From Burkholderiales bacterium (GTDB lineage Bacteria > Pseudomonadota > Gammaproteobacteria > Burkholderiales > SG8-41), in assembly GCA_019634975.1 (NCBI GenBank), contig JAHCAI010000001.1:124001-188000 (forward strand): DNA of 64,000 nucleotides. Direction: 5' to 3'. Below, in pieces: positions 55,229-62,560 of the stretch (the first letter of the stretch is position 1; each line of letters starts with the position of its first letter). The notes under the pieces are model-generated. The model searched no databases. It saw only the letters and a list, made by a program, of their open reading frames with translations, and was not told the DNA's origin. A program made the translations under genes and the position numbers.

Positions 55229-56815
55229 ATGTCAGTGCCGGGCGGCAGTTCCGAAGGATGGGAGAAGGAAGCTGATGAGATTCAGCAACGTTACCGATGG
55301 GCTGAAGCGATGGGCGGTGCGGAGGCCGTCAGGCTGCGGCACGAGAAGGGTTTCCTCACGGTGCGGGAGCGCATCGCGGGCATCGTTGATTCCGGCAGCT
55401 TCCAGGAAGTCGGCAAGCTCACCGGCAAAGGCGAATATGATGCTGAGGGCAGGGTGGTCAAGGTTACGCCCGCGCCCTATGTCATGGGTATTGCCGAGGT
55501 TGATGGCCGGCCGGTGGCCATCGGCGGCGAGGACACCACGGTGCGTGGCGGGACCAGCTGGGGGCACGGACGGCGCAAGGGTGGACAAGGGGGATTCATC
55601 GATGACCTTGCCTACAATTACCGCATTCCGCTGATCCGGCTGATTGATGGCTATGGCGGTGGTGTCGCATCCGCCAAACGCGGCTTTACCGTGTTTCCGG
55701 GCCATACCAACGACCCCGGAGTGAACGTCGCCGAACTGCTGGGTGTCGTGCCGGTGGTGAGCGCCGTGCTCGGCGTGGCCGCCGGCGGGCCGGCGCAGCG
55801 TGCGGTGATGTCGCACTGGTCGGTGATGGTCAAGAACAGCACCATTTTTGCCTCAGGGCCGCCCATCGTCGAGCGCGGCCTGGGTCAGAAGCTCACCAAG
55901 GAGGAACTCGGCGGCCATCACGTCGCCGTGGACAAGGCTGGCACCATCGACAACGTCGCTGCGTCCGAGCAGGAATGCTTCCAGCTTATCCGGCGCTTCC
56001 TGTCGTATATGCCCACCAATGTCTGGCAGCTTCCGCCAGTGATTGCGTCAACGGACCCGGTCAACCGCCGGGAAGAGGATCTGATCCGCATCGTGCCTCG
56101 CGACCCGCGCAAGCCTTACAGCATGAAGCGCGTAATCGAAATGATCGTCGACCGCGGATCGATGTTCGAAATCCAGGGCACTTACGGCCGTTCGGCCATC
56201 ACCTCCCTCGCAAGGCTCAATGGCTACCCCGTTGGCGTGATCGGCAACAATCCGATGGTCGGCGGACGGATAGACGTGAAATCCGCGCGCAAGCAGGCGC
56301 ATTTCATCGAACTGTGTGATTGCTTCCATATTCCGATCATTTTCTTCCTCGATGTTCCGGGCTTCATGATCGGCAAGGAATCGGAGGAGGCTGCCATTCT
56401 GCGCGAAGGCGCACGTGCGATCCATGCCAAATGCCAGGCAACGGTACCCCTGATCTCTGTCGTCACGCGAAAGTGTTATGGCATGGGCGGCGGCGTCGGC
56501 ATTGACAAGTACGGGCTCGATTTCAAGATTGCCTGGCCTTCCGGCGAATGGGGTTCCCTGGCTGTGGAAGGCGGCGTCCGCGCCCAGTACAAGCGCGAGA
56601 TCGAAAGGGCACCCGATCCTGCGAAGCGGGAAAAAGAGATCGAGGCCGAACTGAAGCGCATCACCTCGCCCTTCCTCAGCGCCGAAGCTTTCGCCGTCGA
56701 AGACCTGATTGATCCGCGTGACACCCGTGCCTATCTGTGCCGCTTCATCAAGGCCATGCAGCCGCGCCTGCAGGCCGACGTCGGACCGCGGCCGAAGTAC
56801 GGCGTGAGGCCGTGA
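55229..56815 (+). CDS. Acyl-CoA carboxylase, carboxyltransferase (beta) subunit
   Basis: 528 residues with the two crotonase-type halves of a PCC/MCC beta subunit: LIDGYGGGVASAKRG and AAGGPAQRAVM in the first, RKPYSMKRVIEMIVDRGSMF, PVGVIGNNPMVGGRID and FLDVPGFMIGKESE, then YGMGGGVGIDKYG in the second. It transfers carboxyl from biotin to an acyl-CoA. No biotin carboxylase or carrier gene is adjacent, so it must borrow one. The ATG at 55229 fits AAAGGA at 55218-55223 better than the ATG at 55223. It follows the CoA-transferase/TctC pair by 47 bp. Confidence 0.9.
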   Translation: MSVPGGSSEGWEKEADEIQQRYRWAEAMGGAEAVRLRHEKGFLTVRERIAGIVDSGSFQEVGKLTGKGEYDAEGRVVKVTPAPYVMGIAEVDGRPVAIGGEDTTVRGGTSWGHGRRKGGQGGFIDDLAYNYRIPLIRLIDGYGGGVASAKRGFTVFPGHTNDPGVNVAELLGVVPVVSAVLGVAAGGPAQRAVMSHWSVMVKNSTIFASGPPIVERGLGQKLTKEELGGHHVAVDKAGTIDNVAASEQECFQLIRRFLSYMPTNVWQLPPVIASTDPVNRREEDLIRIVPRDPRKPYSMKRVIEMIVDRGSMFEIQGTYGRSAITSLARLNGYPVGVIGNNPMVGGRIDVKSARKQAHFIELCDCFHIPIIFFLDVPGFMIGKESEEAAILREGARAIHAKCQATVPLISVVTRKCYGMGGGVGIDKYGLDFKIAWPSGEWGSLAVEGGVRAQYKREIERAPDPAKREKEIEAELKRITSPFLSAEAFAVEDLIDPRDTRAYLCRFIKAMQPRLQADVGPRPKYGVRP

Positions 56816-56880
56816 TTCAGGCGGTGATTGAGGGGATGCGCGCTGATCCGGTAGACGCAAGCCACGCGGCCTTGCGGGAT

Positions 56881-57034
56881 CGGTAGCCCGCAAGGAGCGC
56901 AGCGTATTGCGGGGAAGTTGTTGTTTCCCCCGCATTTCACTTCGTTTCTCCCTCGGGGAGGGGATCCGGAATCCAGGGCTATGCCAAGGTGTATTCCCGG
57001 ATTCCGGCCTGATGGCCTCCATCCGGGCTACGGG
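56881..57034. repeat. REP-like intergenic repeat cluster
   Basis: CGGTAGCCCGCAAGGAGCGC (from 56881), an inverted repeat CCGGAATCC/GGATTCCGG (56966-56974 and 56999-57007) and CCATCCGGGCTACGGG (57019-57034, reverse of CCCGTAGCCCGGATGG). The last unit is related to 62216-62313. Apart from these repeats the gap 56816-57117 holds nothing I can support. Confidence 0.6.
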
Positions 57035-57117
57035 TGATGGGTGACCCGGATGGAGCGCGCTGGAGTGACGGTGCGCCTTTTGCTCATCGATCATCACTCC
57101 GCGCTCATCGCTGCTTT

Positions 57118-57705
57118 TCAGTGCCCGCCGGTCCCGAAATGCCCCTGCAGTTCCTCGTCGAACCGGCCGTCGATCAGCACATAGAGCATCAGCACCGGCT
57201 TGTCCGAACGGTTGCTCCAGGCGTGGTTGGTGCCGCGCTGGATGACGACGTCGCCTTCCTTCAGCACCACGTCCTGGTCGTCGAGCAGCATCGTCACCTC
57301 GCCCTTCAGCACCACGGCATAGTCGATGGTCTGCGTGCGGTGCATGAAGGGGTGGCGGCCCTTGGCCGAGCCGGCGGTGGTGGCGTTGCGGTTGCCCATC
57401 GCCTCGAACACCGCTTTCGACTGCTCCGGTGAAATGTTGCGGATGGCTTCGGTCTCCGGCGCGATCTCGCTGATGCGAAACACCGTGCCGCCGGGCAGGG
57501 GATGGATCTGCTTCGGGCCGCCGGTGGGATCGGGCTCGGTGGCGTGCAGGATATGCGGCGTCGCCGCGGTTTTCCACAGGTCCACCGAGATGTGTCCCGG
57601 GCGCAGCGGGTTGGTCCGCACCGCCGGGGCGAGGCCGTCCTCGATGACGATGGCCTTGCCGTTCTTGTCGTGGCCGGTGATGACGCGGCGGATTTTTCCG
57701 TTCAT
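57118..57705 (-). CDS. Cupin-domain protein
   Basis: 195 residues. The cupin barrel occupies about 95-180, with HPFMHRTQTIDYAVVLKGEV (His, His and Tyr region of motif 1) and GDVVIQRGTNHAWSNRSDKP (motif 2, His ligand). Such proteins bind a metal and act as dioxygenases, isomerases or binding proteins; members of this branch stand near aromatic-degradation genes. The ATG at 57705 has GAGGAG at a correct distance, whereas the GTG three codons earlier overlaps it. It is a single gene, downstream of the HepT/MntA pair on the same strand. Confidence 0.87.
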   Translation of the reverse strand: MNGKIRRVITGHDKNGKAIVIEDGLAPAVRTNPLRPGHISVDLWKTAATPHILHATEPDPTGGPKQIHPLPGGTVFRISEIAPETEAIRNISPEQSKAVFEAMGNRNATTAGSAKGRHPFMHRTQTIDYAVVLKGEVTMLLDDQDVVLKEGDVVIQRGTNHAWSNRSDKPVLMLYVLIDGRFDEELQGHFGTGGH

Positions 57706-57743
57706 GTACTGCACTCCTCGGTTAATCGGGGTTGATCAGAAAG

Positions 57744-58118
57744 TTATTCAGTGGTTCCAACGATGCGTTCCAGCGCAATGATAAGCGAGGGGACGTTGTC
57801 CGATGCGGCCTGATACAGCAATGCCGGATTGATGCGTCCATATTCATGCGCCAGCAGATTGCGCTGCCCGATCAGTGCGCGCCCCGAAGGAAGTCCTCTT
57901 GGGGGGCGCCACGGAATTTCGGAATATGAGGCCCGGCCTGGAAGGCTGACGCGCCGTGCTGCTTCACCCAGCAGCTCGAGTGTTCGTTCCAGAGCGCGCA
58001 GACGCAGGCGATCCGCCATGAATGCCTCCAGTGAAATGTCCTTCACGACGCCATGCGCTTCACGCGCTGCGGAAAGCATGTCCCACAGATGCGCCGCATC
58101 GCGGGAATCAGGCGGCAT
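57744..58118 (-). CDS. hepT: HepT-like HEPN RNase toxin
   Basis: 124 residues of the HepT (DUF86) family. The catalytic motif R-x4-H-x-Y is present as Arg86, His91 and Tyr93 in RNLLAHEYG. HepT forms dimers that cleave RNA or tRNA; its Tyr is AMPylated by the MntA partner. The upstream mntA-type gene overlaps it by 11 bp, the usual antitoxin-first order. The pair should be active, as both motifs are intact. Confidence 0.88.
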   Translation of the reverse strand: MPPDSRDAAHLWDMLSAAREAHGVVKDISLEAFMADRLRLRALERTLELLGEAARRVSLPGRASYSEIPWRPPRGLPSGRALIGQRNLLAHEYGRINPALLYQAASDNVPSLIIALERIVGTTE

Positions 58119-58767
58119 AGAGGGTCATCAGTTCCGGCAGTATTGTTTTCCGCCGGAAAGGGTTATCGAGGATTTCCGGCGTGGCGACATCGACCTTGCG
58201 GCCGTCGAACAGCGCGGAGAGTTCTTCCTGCAACGCGGGGATTTCGAACAGGGATGCCTTGCTGCCGGGCTCGAACTCGACCAGCAAATCCACGTCGCTG
58301 TCCGGGTTCATCCCGTTACGCGCGGCGGAGCCGAACAGGCTCAGCTTGCGGATATGGTGTTTGCGGCACAGCGCCGCGAGTTGGCCGCGGGGAATGTGCA
58401 GCTTCTGGCGCGGTGCCGCATGATATGTCGCAACAGGGCTGTGCAGTACGCGGGCGTCCGTTGTGTGTGCCTGTGATGCCGGCATCGCAGCATCCGCATC
58501 ACGCAGCAATCCGGCAAGTGCCTCAAAGGCCGGGCACGCCGGGTTGGCGCGGTAATGAACCTGCCGGCCCACTTCCTCGCGCAGCAACAGTCCGAGTTCC
58601 GTCAGCATCCGCAGATCCCGATGCAGTGATCCCGGTGAAGCCCCGGTCACGCGCGCGAGTTCACGCACATGCAGTGCCGCTTCCGGCTTCAGGAGCAGGG
58701 TGCGCAGCACCGCGGTGCGGGTGCTGCCCAGCAGGAAGGTGACGATGGATTCGCGGGTGGCAGGCAT
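58108..58767 (-). CDS. mntA: MntA-like nucleotidyltransferase antitoxin fused to a winged helix
   Basis: 219 residues in two parts. Residues about 1-90 form an ArsR-like winged helix (TRTAVLRTLLLKPEAALHVR, then SPGSLHRDLRMLTELGLL). Residues about 120-219 are a minimal nucleotidyltransferase with the G-S-x10-D-x-D motif (Gly146, Ser147, Asp158, Asp160). MntA AMPylates HepT to block it. Most mntA genes lack the DNA-binding part, so this copy can repress its own promoter: a 44-bp palindrome starts 2 bp before its ATG. Overlap with hepT is 11 bp. Confidence 0.88.
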   Translation of the reverse strand: MPATRESIVTFLLGSTRTAVLRTLLLKPEAALHVRELARVTGASPGSLHRDLRMLTELGLLLREEVGRQVHYRANPACPAFEALAGLLRDADAAMPASQAHTTDARVLHSPVATYHAAPRQKLHIPRGQLAALCRKHHIRKLSLFGSAARNGMNPDSDVDLLVEFEPGSKASLFEIPALQEELSALFDGRKVDVATPEILDNPFRRKTILPELMTLYAA

Positions 58768-58768
58768 G

Positions 58769-58812
58769 ATCGTTCTCTTTATTGCTTCAATTGTAGCAAT
58801 AAAGAGAACGAT
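58769..58812. promoter_or_regulatory. 44-bp near-perfect palindrome at the mntA-hepT start
   Basis: 18-bp perfect arms (58769-58786 ATCGTTCTCTTTATTGCT and 58795-58812) surround tCAATTGt, itself palindromic apart from one mismatched pair. It lies directly before the mntA ATG (58767). It can be an operator for the fused winged helix and, in RNA, a hairpin over the ribosome-binding site. Confidence 0.85.
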
Positions 58813-58917
58813 AGGGTAAGTATATAACCTACTGTTTTATAATGATAATTTCTGTCAATGGCAGCCGAGGACAGCGGCCGGGCCCGAAAACCCGGCCCCA
58901 GCCTTTGAGTGCGTAGC

Positions 58918-59688
58918 TCAAGCCCTGCTGCCCGACAGCGCCGCATCCTCCTCGTCCGCCGGCTTGCTGACATCGCGCCCGATCAGCATGTCGCCGATGC
59001 GGGCCGAGGCGCCGGTATAGAAACCGGTGGGCAGGTCGGTCACGGTTTTCGGGTTGAGGAAAGTGCCGAACACCATGTCCCACAGCGGCAGATCGGCATA
59101 GTTGTAGCGGTGGATGCCGCGGGCGTGGTGCACGGCATGCATCTCCGGGCGCTGGATGACATAACCCAGCCACTGCGGCGTCCTGATGTTGGCGTGCTGG
59201 AACATCGCGTTGAAGGTCAGGAACAGCGTGCCGATCACGCCGGCTTCCATCGTCACCCCGAGCAGCGGGAAAAACACCAGGCTGCCGATGCTGGTGAAAA
59301 TCGCCGCATCGAGCGGATGCAGGTAATAGGCGCCGAAGGCGTCGAGGCTTTCCGCGCTGTGGTGCATCTGGTGCCCGGCGCGCCACAGCCAGTCCGACTG
59401 GTGCGCACTGCGGTGATACCAGTAATGGAAAAACTCGTACACCAGCACGCCCGCCACCGCGCCGCCGATCGCGCCGAGGCCGCTCAGGTCGAGGAGGCTC
59501 ACGCCCTCGAACAGCTGACCCCACAGCCCGGCGACCCAGCCGGTGAAAAAGAAAATGCCCACGGTGACCACCAGTGCGCGCAACCGCCAGAAACGCGGGG
59601 TTTCAAAGCGGCGGTGCCGGTGCACCAGATCGAGCAGGATGAACGCCGGGATCAGCGCCAGCGTCAGGTAACCCAGAACGTCATACAT
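58918..59688 (-). CDS. Sterol desaturase/fatty acid hydroxylase-family membrane protein
   Basis: 256 residues with about four membrane segments. The di-iron histidine clusters are visible as FHYWYHRSAHQSDWLW, HQMHHS, FQHAN and HAVHHARGIHRYNY, the order seen in the family. It would hydroxylate or desaturate a lipid. GGAGGGATTCC precedes the ATG. It diverges from a TetR gene across 226 bp of AT-rich sequence with an operator-like palindrome at 59732-59743, so it is probably repressed by that regulator. Confidence 0.9.
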   Translation of the reverse strand: MYDVLGYLTLALIPAFILLDLVHRHRRFETPRFWRLRALVVTVGIFFFTGWVAGLWGQLFEGVSLLDLSGLGAIGGAVAGVLVYEFFHYWYHRSAHQSDWLWRAGHQMHHSAESLDAFGAYYLHPLDAAIFTSIGSLVFFPLLGVTMEAGVIGTLFLTFNAMFQHANIRTPQWLGYVIQRPEMHAVHHARGIHRYNYADLPLWDMVFGTFLNPKTVTDLPTGFYTGASARIGDMLIGRDVSKPADEEDAALSGSRA

Positions 59689-59731
59689 CGGAATCCCTCC
59701 CTTGAATAAGTTGTCCGGATTGGCCTAAACA

Positions 59732-59743
59732 GACCAAACGGTC
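59732..59743. promoter_or_regulatory. TetR-type operator-like palindrome
   Basis: GACC-aaac-GGTC is a perfect 12-bp inverted repeat, 44 bp upstream of the desaturase start, in the AT-rich gap (59689-59914) shared with the divergent TetR gene. The flanking bases extend it to AGACCAAACGGTCC. Confidence 0.5.
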
Positions 59744-59914
59744 CGGAAATATACGCAAGGGAAAACGCCTTGTCAAACTATTTAGTCTGTTTTGATGAAA
59801 AATAAAATATGCATTAAAAACATTTAGTTATATAAATTTCTGCTCTCTGTGTATTAATTCACGGAGTTGAGGCATACTACCCAGTATGTTGATTTACAGG
59901 CAAAACCCAGGACC

Positions 59915-60556
59915 ATGAGCATGCGCAAGGACGGTATCGCCACCCGCGAAAAAATCCTCGACGGCGCCCGGGACCTGGTCCTCAGGCTGGGTTATTCCGG
60001 CATGAAGATCGACCATGTGCTCGAGCACGTGGGCATCACCAAGGGCGCGTTTTTCCACCACTTCAAGACCAAGGAAGACCTGGCCAAGGCGCTGCTGCGG
60101 CGTTACGCCGACCAGGACGCGCAGATTTACGCCGAGACCCGCGCCCAGGCCGAGAAACTGAGCGACGACCCGCTGCAGCAGATGCTCATCTTCATCCGCC
60201 TGTTCGAAGACATGTTCAACGGCATGACCGAGCCCTATCCCGGCTGCCTGCTGGCCTCGTACGTCTACGAGCTGCAGCAGTTCGACGACGAAACCCGCGG
60301 CCTGCTGCATGACACCTTCGCGCGCTGGCGCGCGCTGCTGCAGGAAAAATTCGAACTCATCGTGAAGCAGCACCCGCCGAAAACCCCGGTCAGCCCCGCG
60401 CAGCTGGCCGACGGTTTCACCGTGGTGCTCGAAGGCGCCTTCATCCTCGCCAAGGCCATGAATGACGCGCGGATGGCGGGCGAACAACTGCGGCTCTACC
60501 GCAACCACATCGAGCTGCTGTTCGACGTGCCGGCGCAGGGGCGCGCGGCGGCGTGA
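59915..60556 (+). CDS. TetR-family regulator
   Basis: 213 residues. Helix-turn-helix about residues 8-52 (TREKILDGARDLVLRLGYSG, then GITKGAFFHHFKTKEDLA). The C-terminal domain contains FNGMTEPYPGCLLASYVYELQ, with a Pro-Gly-Cys motif typical of the TetR_C-type branch. It diverges from the desaturase-like gene and probably represses it in response to a lipid or acyl-CoA. The ATG at 59915 starts the usual N-terminal helix and is preceded by CCAGGACC. Confidence 0.9.
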   Translation: MSMRKDGIATREKILDGARDLVLRLGYSGMKIDHVLEHVGITKGAFFHHFKTKEDLAKALLRRYADQDAQIYAETRAQAEKLSDDPLQQMLIFIRLFEDMFNGMTEPYPGCLLASYVYELQQFDDETRGLLHDTFARWRALLQEKFELIVKQHPPKTPVSPAQLADGFTVVLEGAFILAKAMNDARMAGEQLRLYRNHIELLFDVPAQGRAAA

Positions 60557-60620
60557 TCTTTCCCGCCGTCCGGTTTGATTGCTTTAGCATATCGGCTATA
60601 TCCAGATTGGGCAGGACACC

Positions 60621-60827
60621 ATGAGCGAGATCATTTTTCTTGTAGAGCAGGCGCCGGAAGGCGGGTTTACCGCGCGCGCCCTTGACGCTTCTATTTTCAC
60701 GCAAGCTGAAAGCGCGGAAGAACTCCACACGCGCGTGCGCGATGCCGTGCGTTGCCATTTTGACGGTCCTGACATCCCCAAGATGATCCGGTTGCACTTC
60801 GTGCGGGATGAAGTCATCGCGGCATGA
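60621..60827 (+). CDS. hicB: HicB-like antitoxin (short, DUF1902 type)
   Basis: 68 residues: IIFLVEQAPEGGFTARALDA and TQAESAEELHTRVRDAVRCH match the partial RNase-H-like fold of short HicB proteins, often mis-annotated as 2-oxoisovalerate dehydrogenase. There is no C-terminal DNA-binding domain, so it cannot repress like full HicB. Its end (ATGA at 60824-60827) overlaps the hicA start. Antitoxin-before-toxin order is kept. Confidence 0.82.
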   Translation: MSEIIFLVEQAPEGGFTARALDASIFTQAESAEELHTRVRDAVRCHFDGPDIPKMIRLHFVRDEVIAA

Positions 60828-61071
60828 AGTTACCGCGGGATCTGTCCGGTGCTGAACTGGTCAAGGCGCTGGCACGAGTCGGCTATCGCGTTACGCGGCA
60901 AACCGGTAGTCATATCCGCATCAGTACCGACACGCCCACGCAACACCACGTCACGGTCCCGGCTCACGACCCGCTAAAAGTGGGCACGTTGTCCGGGATA
61001 TTGTCCGACGTTTCGGTACACCTCAAGTCAAGATCAGTCGCGACGAACTCCAGCAGCGACTCTTCGGCTGA
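60824..61071 (+). pseudogene. hicA: HicA-like mRNA interferase, frameshifted near the C-terminus
   Basis: The first 66 codons read as HicA: MKLPRDLSGAELVKALARVG, the catalytic His30 in TGSHIRI, and HHVTVPAHDPLKVGTLSGIL. After about 61019 the frame runs into unrelated Ser-rich sequence and stays open to 61234, while the -1 frame from 61021 gives VKISRDELQQRLFG followed by TGA at 61069-61071, the normal HicA end. One base appears to be missing. The intact gene would be 82 residues. The core fold and active site remain, so some activity is possible. Confidence 0.72.
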
Positions 61072-61150
61072 CCGGATTCCGGCTCTCGCTACGACTGGCC
61101 GGAATGACGCCGCCAGCGCCCGTGCCCGTGCATCCCGCCCATCACGGCTT

Positions 61151-61181
61151 ACCGCTCACCATTCACCAATTACCAGTCACC
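61151..61181. repeat. TCACCA-rich repeat, copy B
   Basis: ACCGCTCACCATTCACCAAT then TACCAGTCACC, two differences from 48329-48359. It lies 4 bp beyond the stop of the minus-strand Bug gene, so its orientation relative to the Bug gene is opposite to that of copy A. The preceding stretch from 61072 also has a REP-like CCGGATTCCGG. Confidence 0.6.
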
Positions 61182-61184
61182 GAA

Positions 61185-62153
61185 TCACTCCGGCTGATAC
61201 CCCGCCAGCTTCACCATCTCCGCAAAGCGCTTGAGCTCGGTCTCGATGAACGCCGTGAACGCGTTCGGCTCATCGCCCACCGGCGTCAGGCGCAGGCCGG
61301 CGAGGCGCTCCTGCACCGCCGGCACCTTCAGCGCCCTGGCCAGCTCGCCGTGCAGCTTCGCGGTGACCTTCGCCGGCAACTTCGCCGGGCCGAAGACGCC
61401 GTACCAGCTCATGTTGTCGAGCGTGACGCCGGGCGCACCGGCCTCGGCAATCGTCGGGATCTCGGGCATGAAGGGCGCGCGCTTGGGGCCGGTGTAGGCG
61501 AGCGGGCGGATGCGCTTGGCTTCGATGTGCGGCATGCCCAGCGGCGTGGTGACGAACATCATCTGCACCTCGCCTGCGACCAGCGCCGCCATCGCCGGGC
61601 CCGCGCCCTTGTAGGGCACATGCACGATGCGCGTGCCGGTGCGCGCGTTGAAGAGCTCGCCCGCCAGATGCAGCGTGTTGCCGGGGCCGGCCGAGGCGAA
61701 GGCGAGCTTCGACGCGGGATTCTTGCCCAGCGCGATCAGCTCCTGCACCGTCTGCGCCGGCACCTTGGGATGCACCGCGAGGAAATAACCGCCGCCCGAG
61801 GCGACATTGGTGATCGGCGTGAAATCGCGGCGCACGTCATAGGGCAGCTTCTTCTGGGTGAATGGATTGGTCGCGAAAGAGGCCGAAGTCAGCAGCACCG
61901 TGTAGCCGTCGGGTGAACTCTTCGCCACCAGGTCCGCGCCGATGATGCCGTTGGCGCCGGGGCGGTTGTCCACCACCACCTGCTGCCCGATCTGCGCCGA
62001 GACCTGCGCGCCCACCAGCCGCGCCACCGTGTCCGGCGCGCCGGGACCGAAACCGACGATCATGCGGATGGGGCGGTTGGGGTAATCGGCGGCCAGGGCA
62101 GGGGCCGTCAACGTGAGAGCGGCAAGGCTTGCCGCGAGGGTGCGGATGAACAT
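61185..62153 (-). CDS. Bug/TctC-family periplasmic solute-binding protein
   Basis: 322 residues. Signal peptide ([18 protein letters not shown]) and Bug motifs [38 protein letters not shown] and [14 protein letters not shown]. The first motif has GFGPGAPD in place of the commoner PFAPGGxxD. It stands alone between the HicBA remnant and a quinone oxidoreductase gene on the other strand. No Tct membrane genes are near it. Confidence 0.92.
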   Translation of the reverse strand: MFIRTLAASLAALTLTAPALAADYPNRPIRMIVGFGPGAPDTVARLVGAQVSAQIGQQVVVDNRPGANGIIGADLVAKSSPDGYTVLLTSASFATNPFTQKKLPYDVRRDFTPITNVASGGGYFLAVHPKVPAQTVQELIALGKNPASKLAFASAGPGNTLHLAGELFNARTGTRIVHVPYKGAGPAMAALVAGEVQMMFVTTPLGMPHIEAKRIRPLAYTGPKRAPFMPEIPTIAEAGAPGVTLDNMSWYGVFGPAKLPAKVTAKLHGELARALKVPAVQERLAGLRLTPVGDEPNAFTAFIETELKRFAEMVKLAGYQPE

Positions 62154-62215
62154 CGGTTGCTCCGGTTTCAGTGATCCAGACGACCGCGGATTTTATCAGC
62201 CGCGTTTCCCGGCCC

Positions 62216-62313
62216 CGTAGCCCTGCAGCCCGGGTGACGCGAAGCGGAATCCGGGGCCGATGCCTCGTCACTCCAGTTCCCGTAGCCCGGGTGCAGCGAA
62301 GCGAAATCCGGGG
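62216..62313. repeat. Two direct copies of a CGTAGCCC...AATCCGGGG repeat
   Basis: Copy one spans 62216-62256 (CGTAGCCCTGCAGCCCGGGT, then GACGCGAAGCGGAATCCGGGG); copy two spans 62281-62313 (CGTAGCCCGGGTGCAGCGAA, then GCGAAATCCGGGG). Related units occur at 56881-57034. This is a common proteobacterial intergenic repeat family. Confidence 0.65.
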
Positions 62314-62360
62314 CAGGTGCTGGCTATTCGAAACTCATGGCGTTTATCGGGAAATAAAAA

Positions 62361-62387
62361 AATACCAATAAAAACAAATACTTGTAA
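62361..62387 (+). repeat. 27-bp A-rich intergenic repeat, copy 3
   Basis: AATACCAATAAAAACAAATA then CTTGTAA, one base different from copy 1, between the divergent Bug and quinone oxidoreductase genes. An 11-nt partial match ATAAAAACAAA lies further right at 62479-62489. Otherwise 62154-62560 contains only repeats and no gene. Confidence 0.8.
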
Positions 62388-62560
62388 ATAACCGACTGAG
62401 CACACTCCCACACCCCGAAGCTCCCACCGTAATCCCCAGCCTTCGCAAACCGGGAATCAACCCGGGCCCCCTGCTGTGATAAAAACAAACAAGACACGCT
62501 CCAGCACTGCACAGCTGCCGGGCGCCGGCCATCTGAATCACCCGACAAGGAAAACAATAA

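Noticed and set aside
61072..61234. Extended C-terminal tail of HicA as a genuine fusion
   Set aside because: The tail is Ser/Arg/Pro-rich, overlaps repeat DNA, and the normal HicA end is present in the -1 frame.
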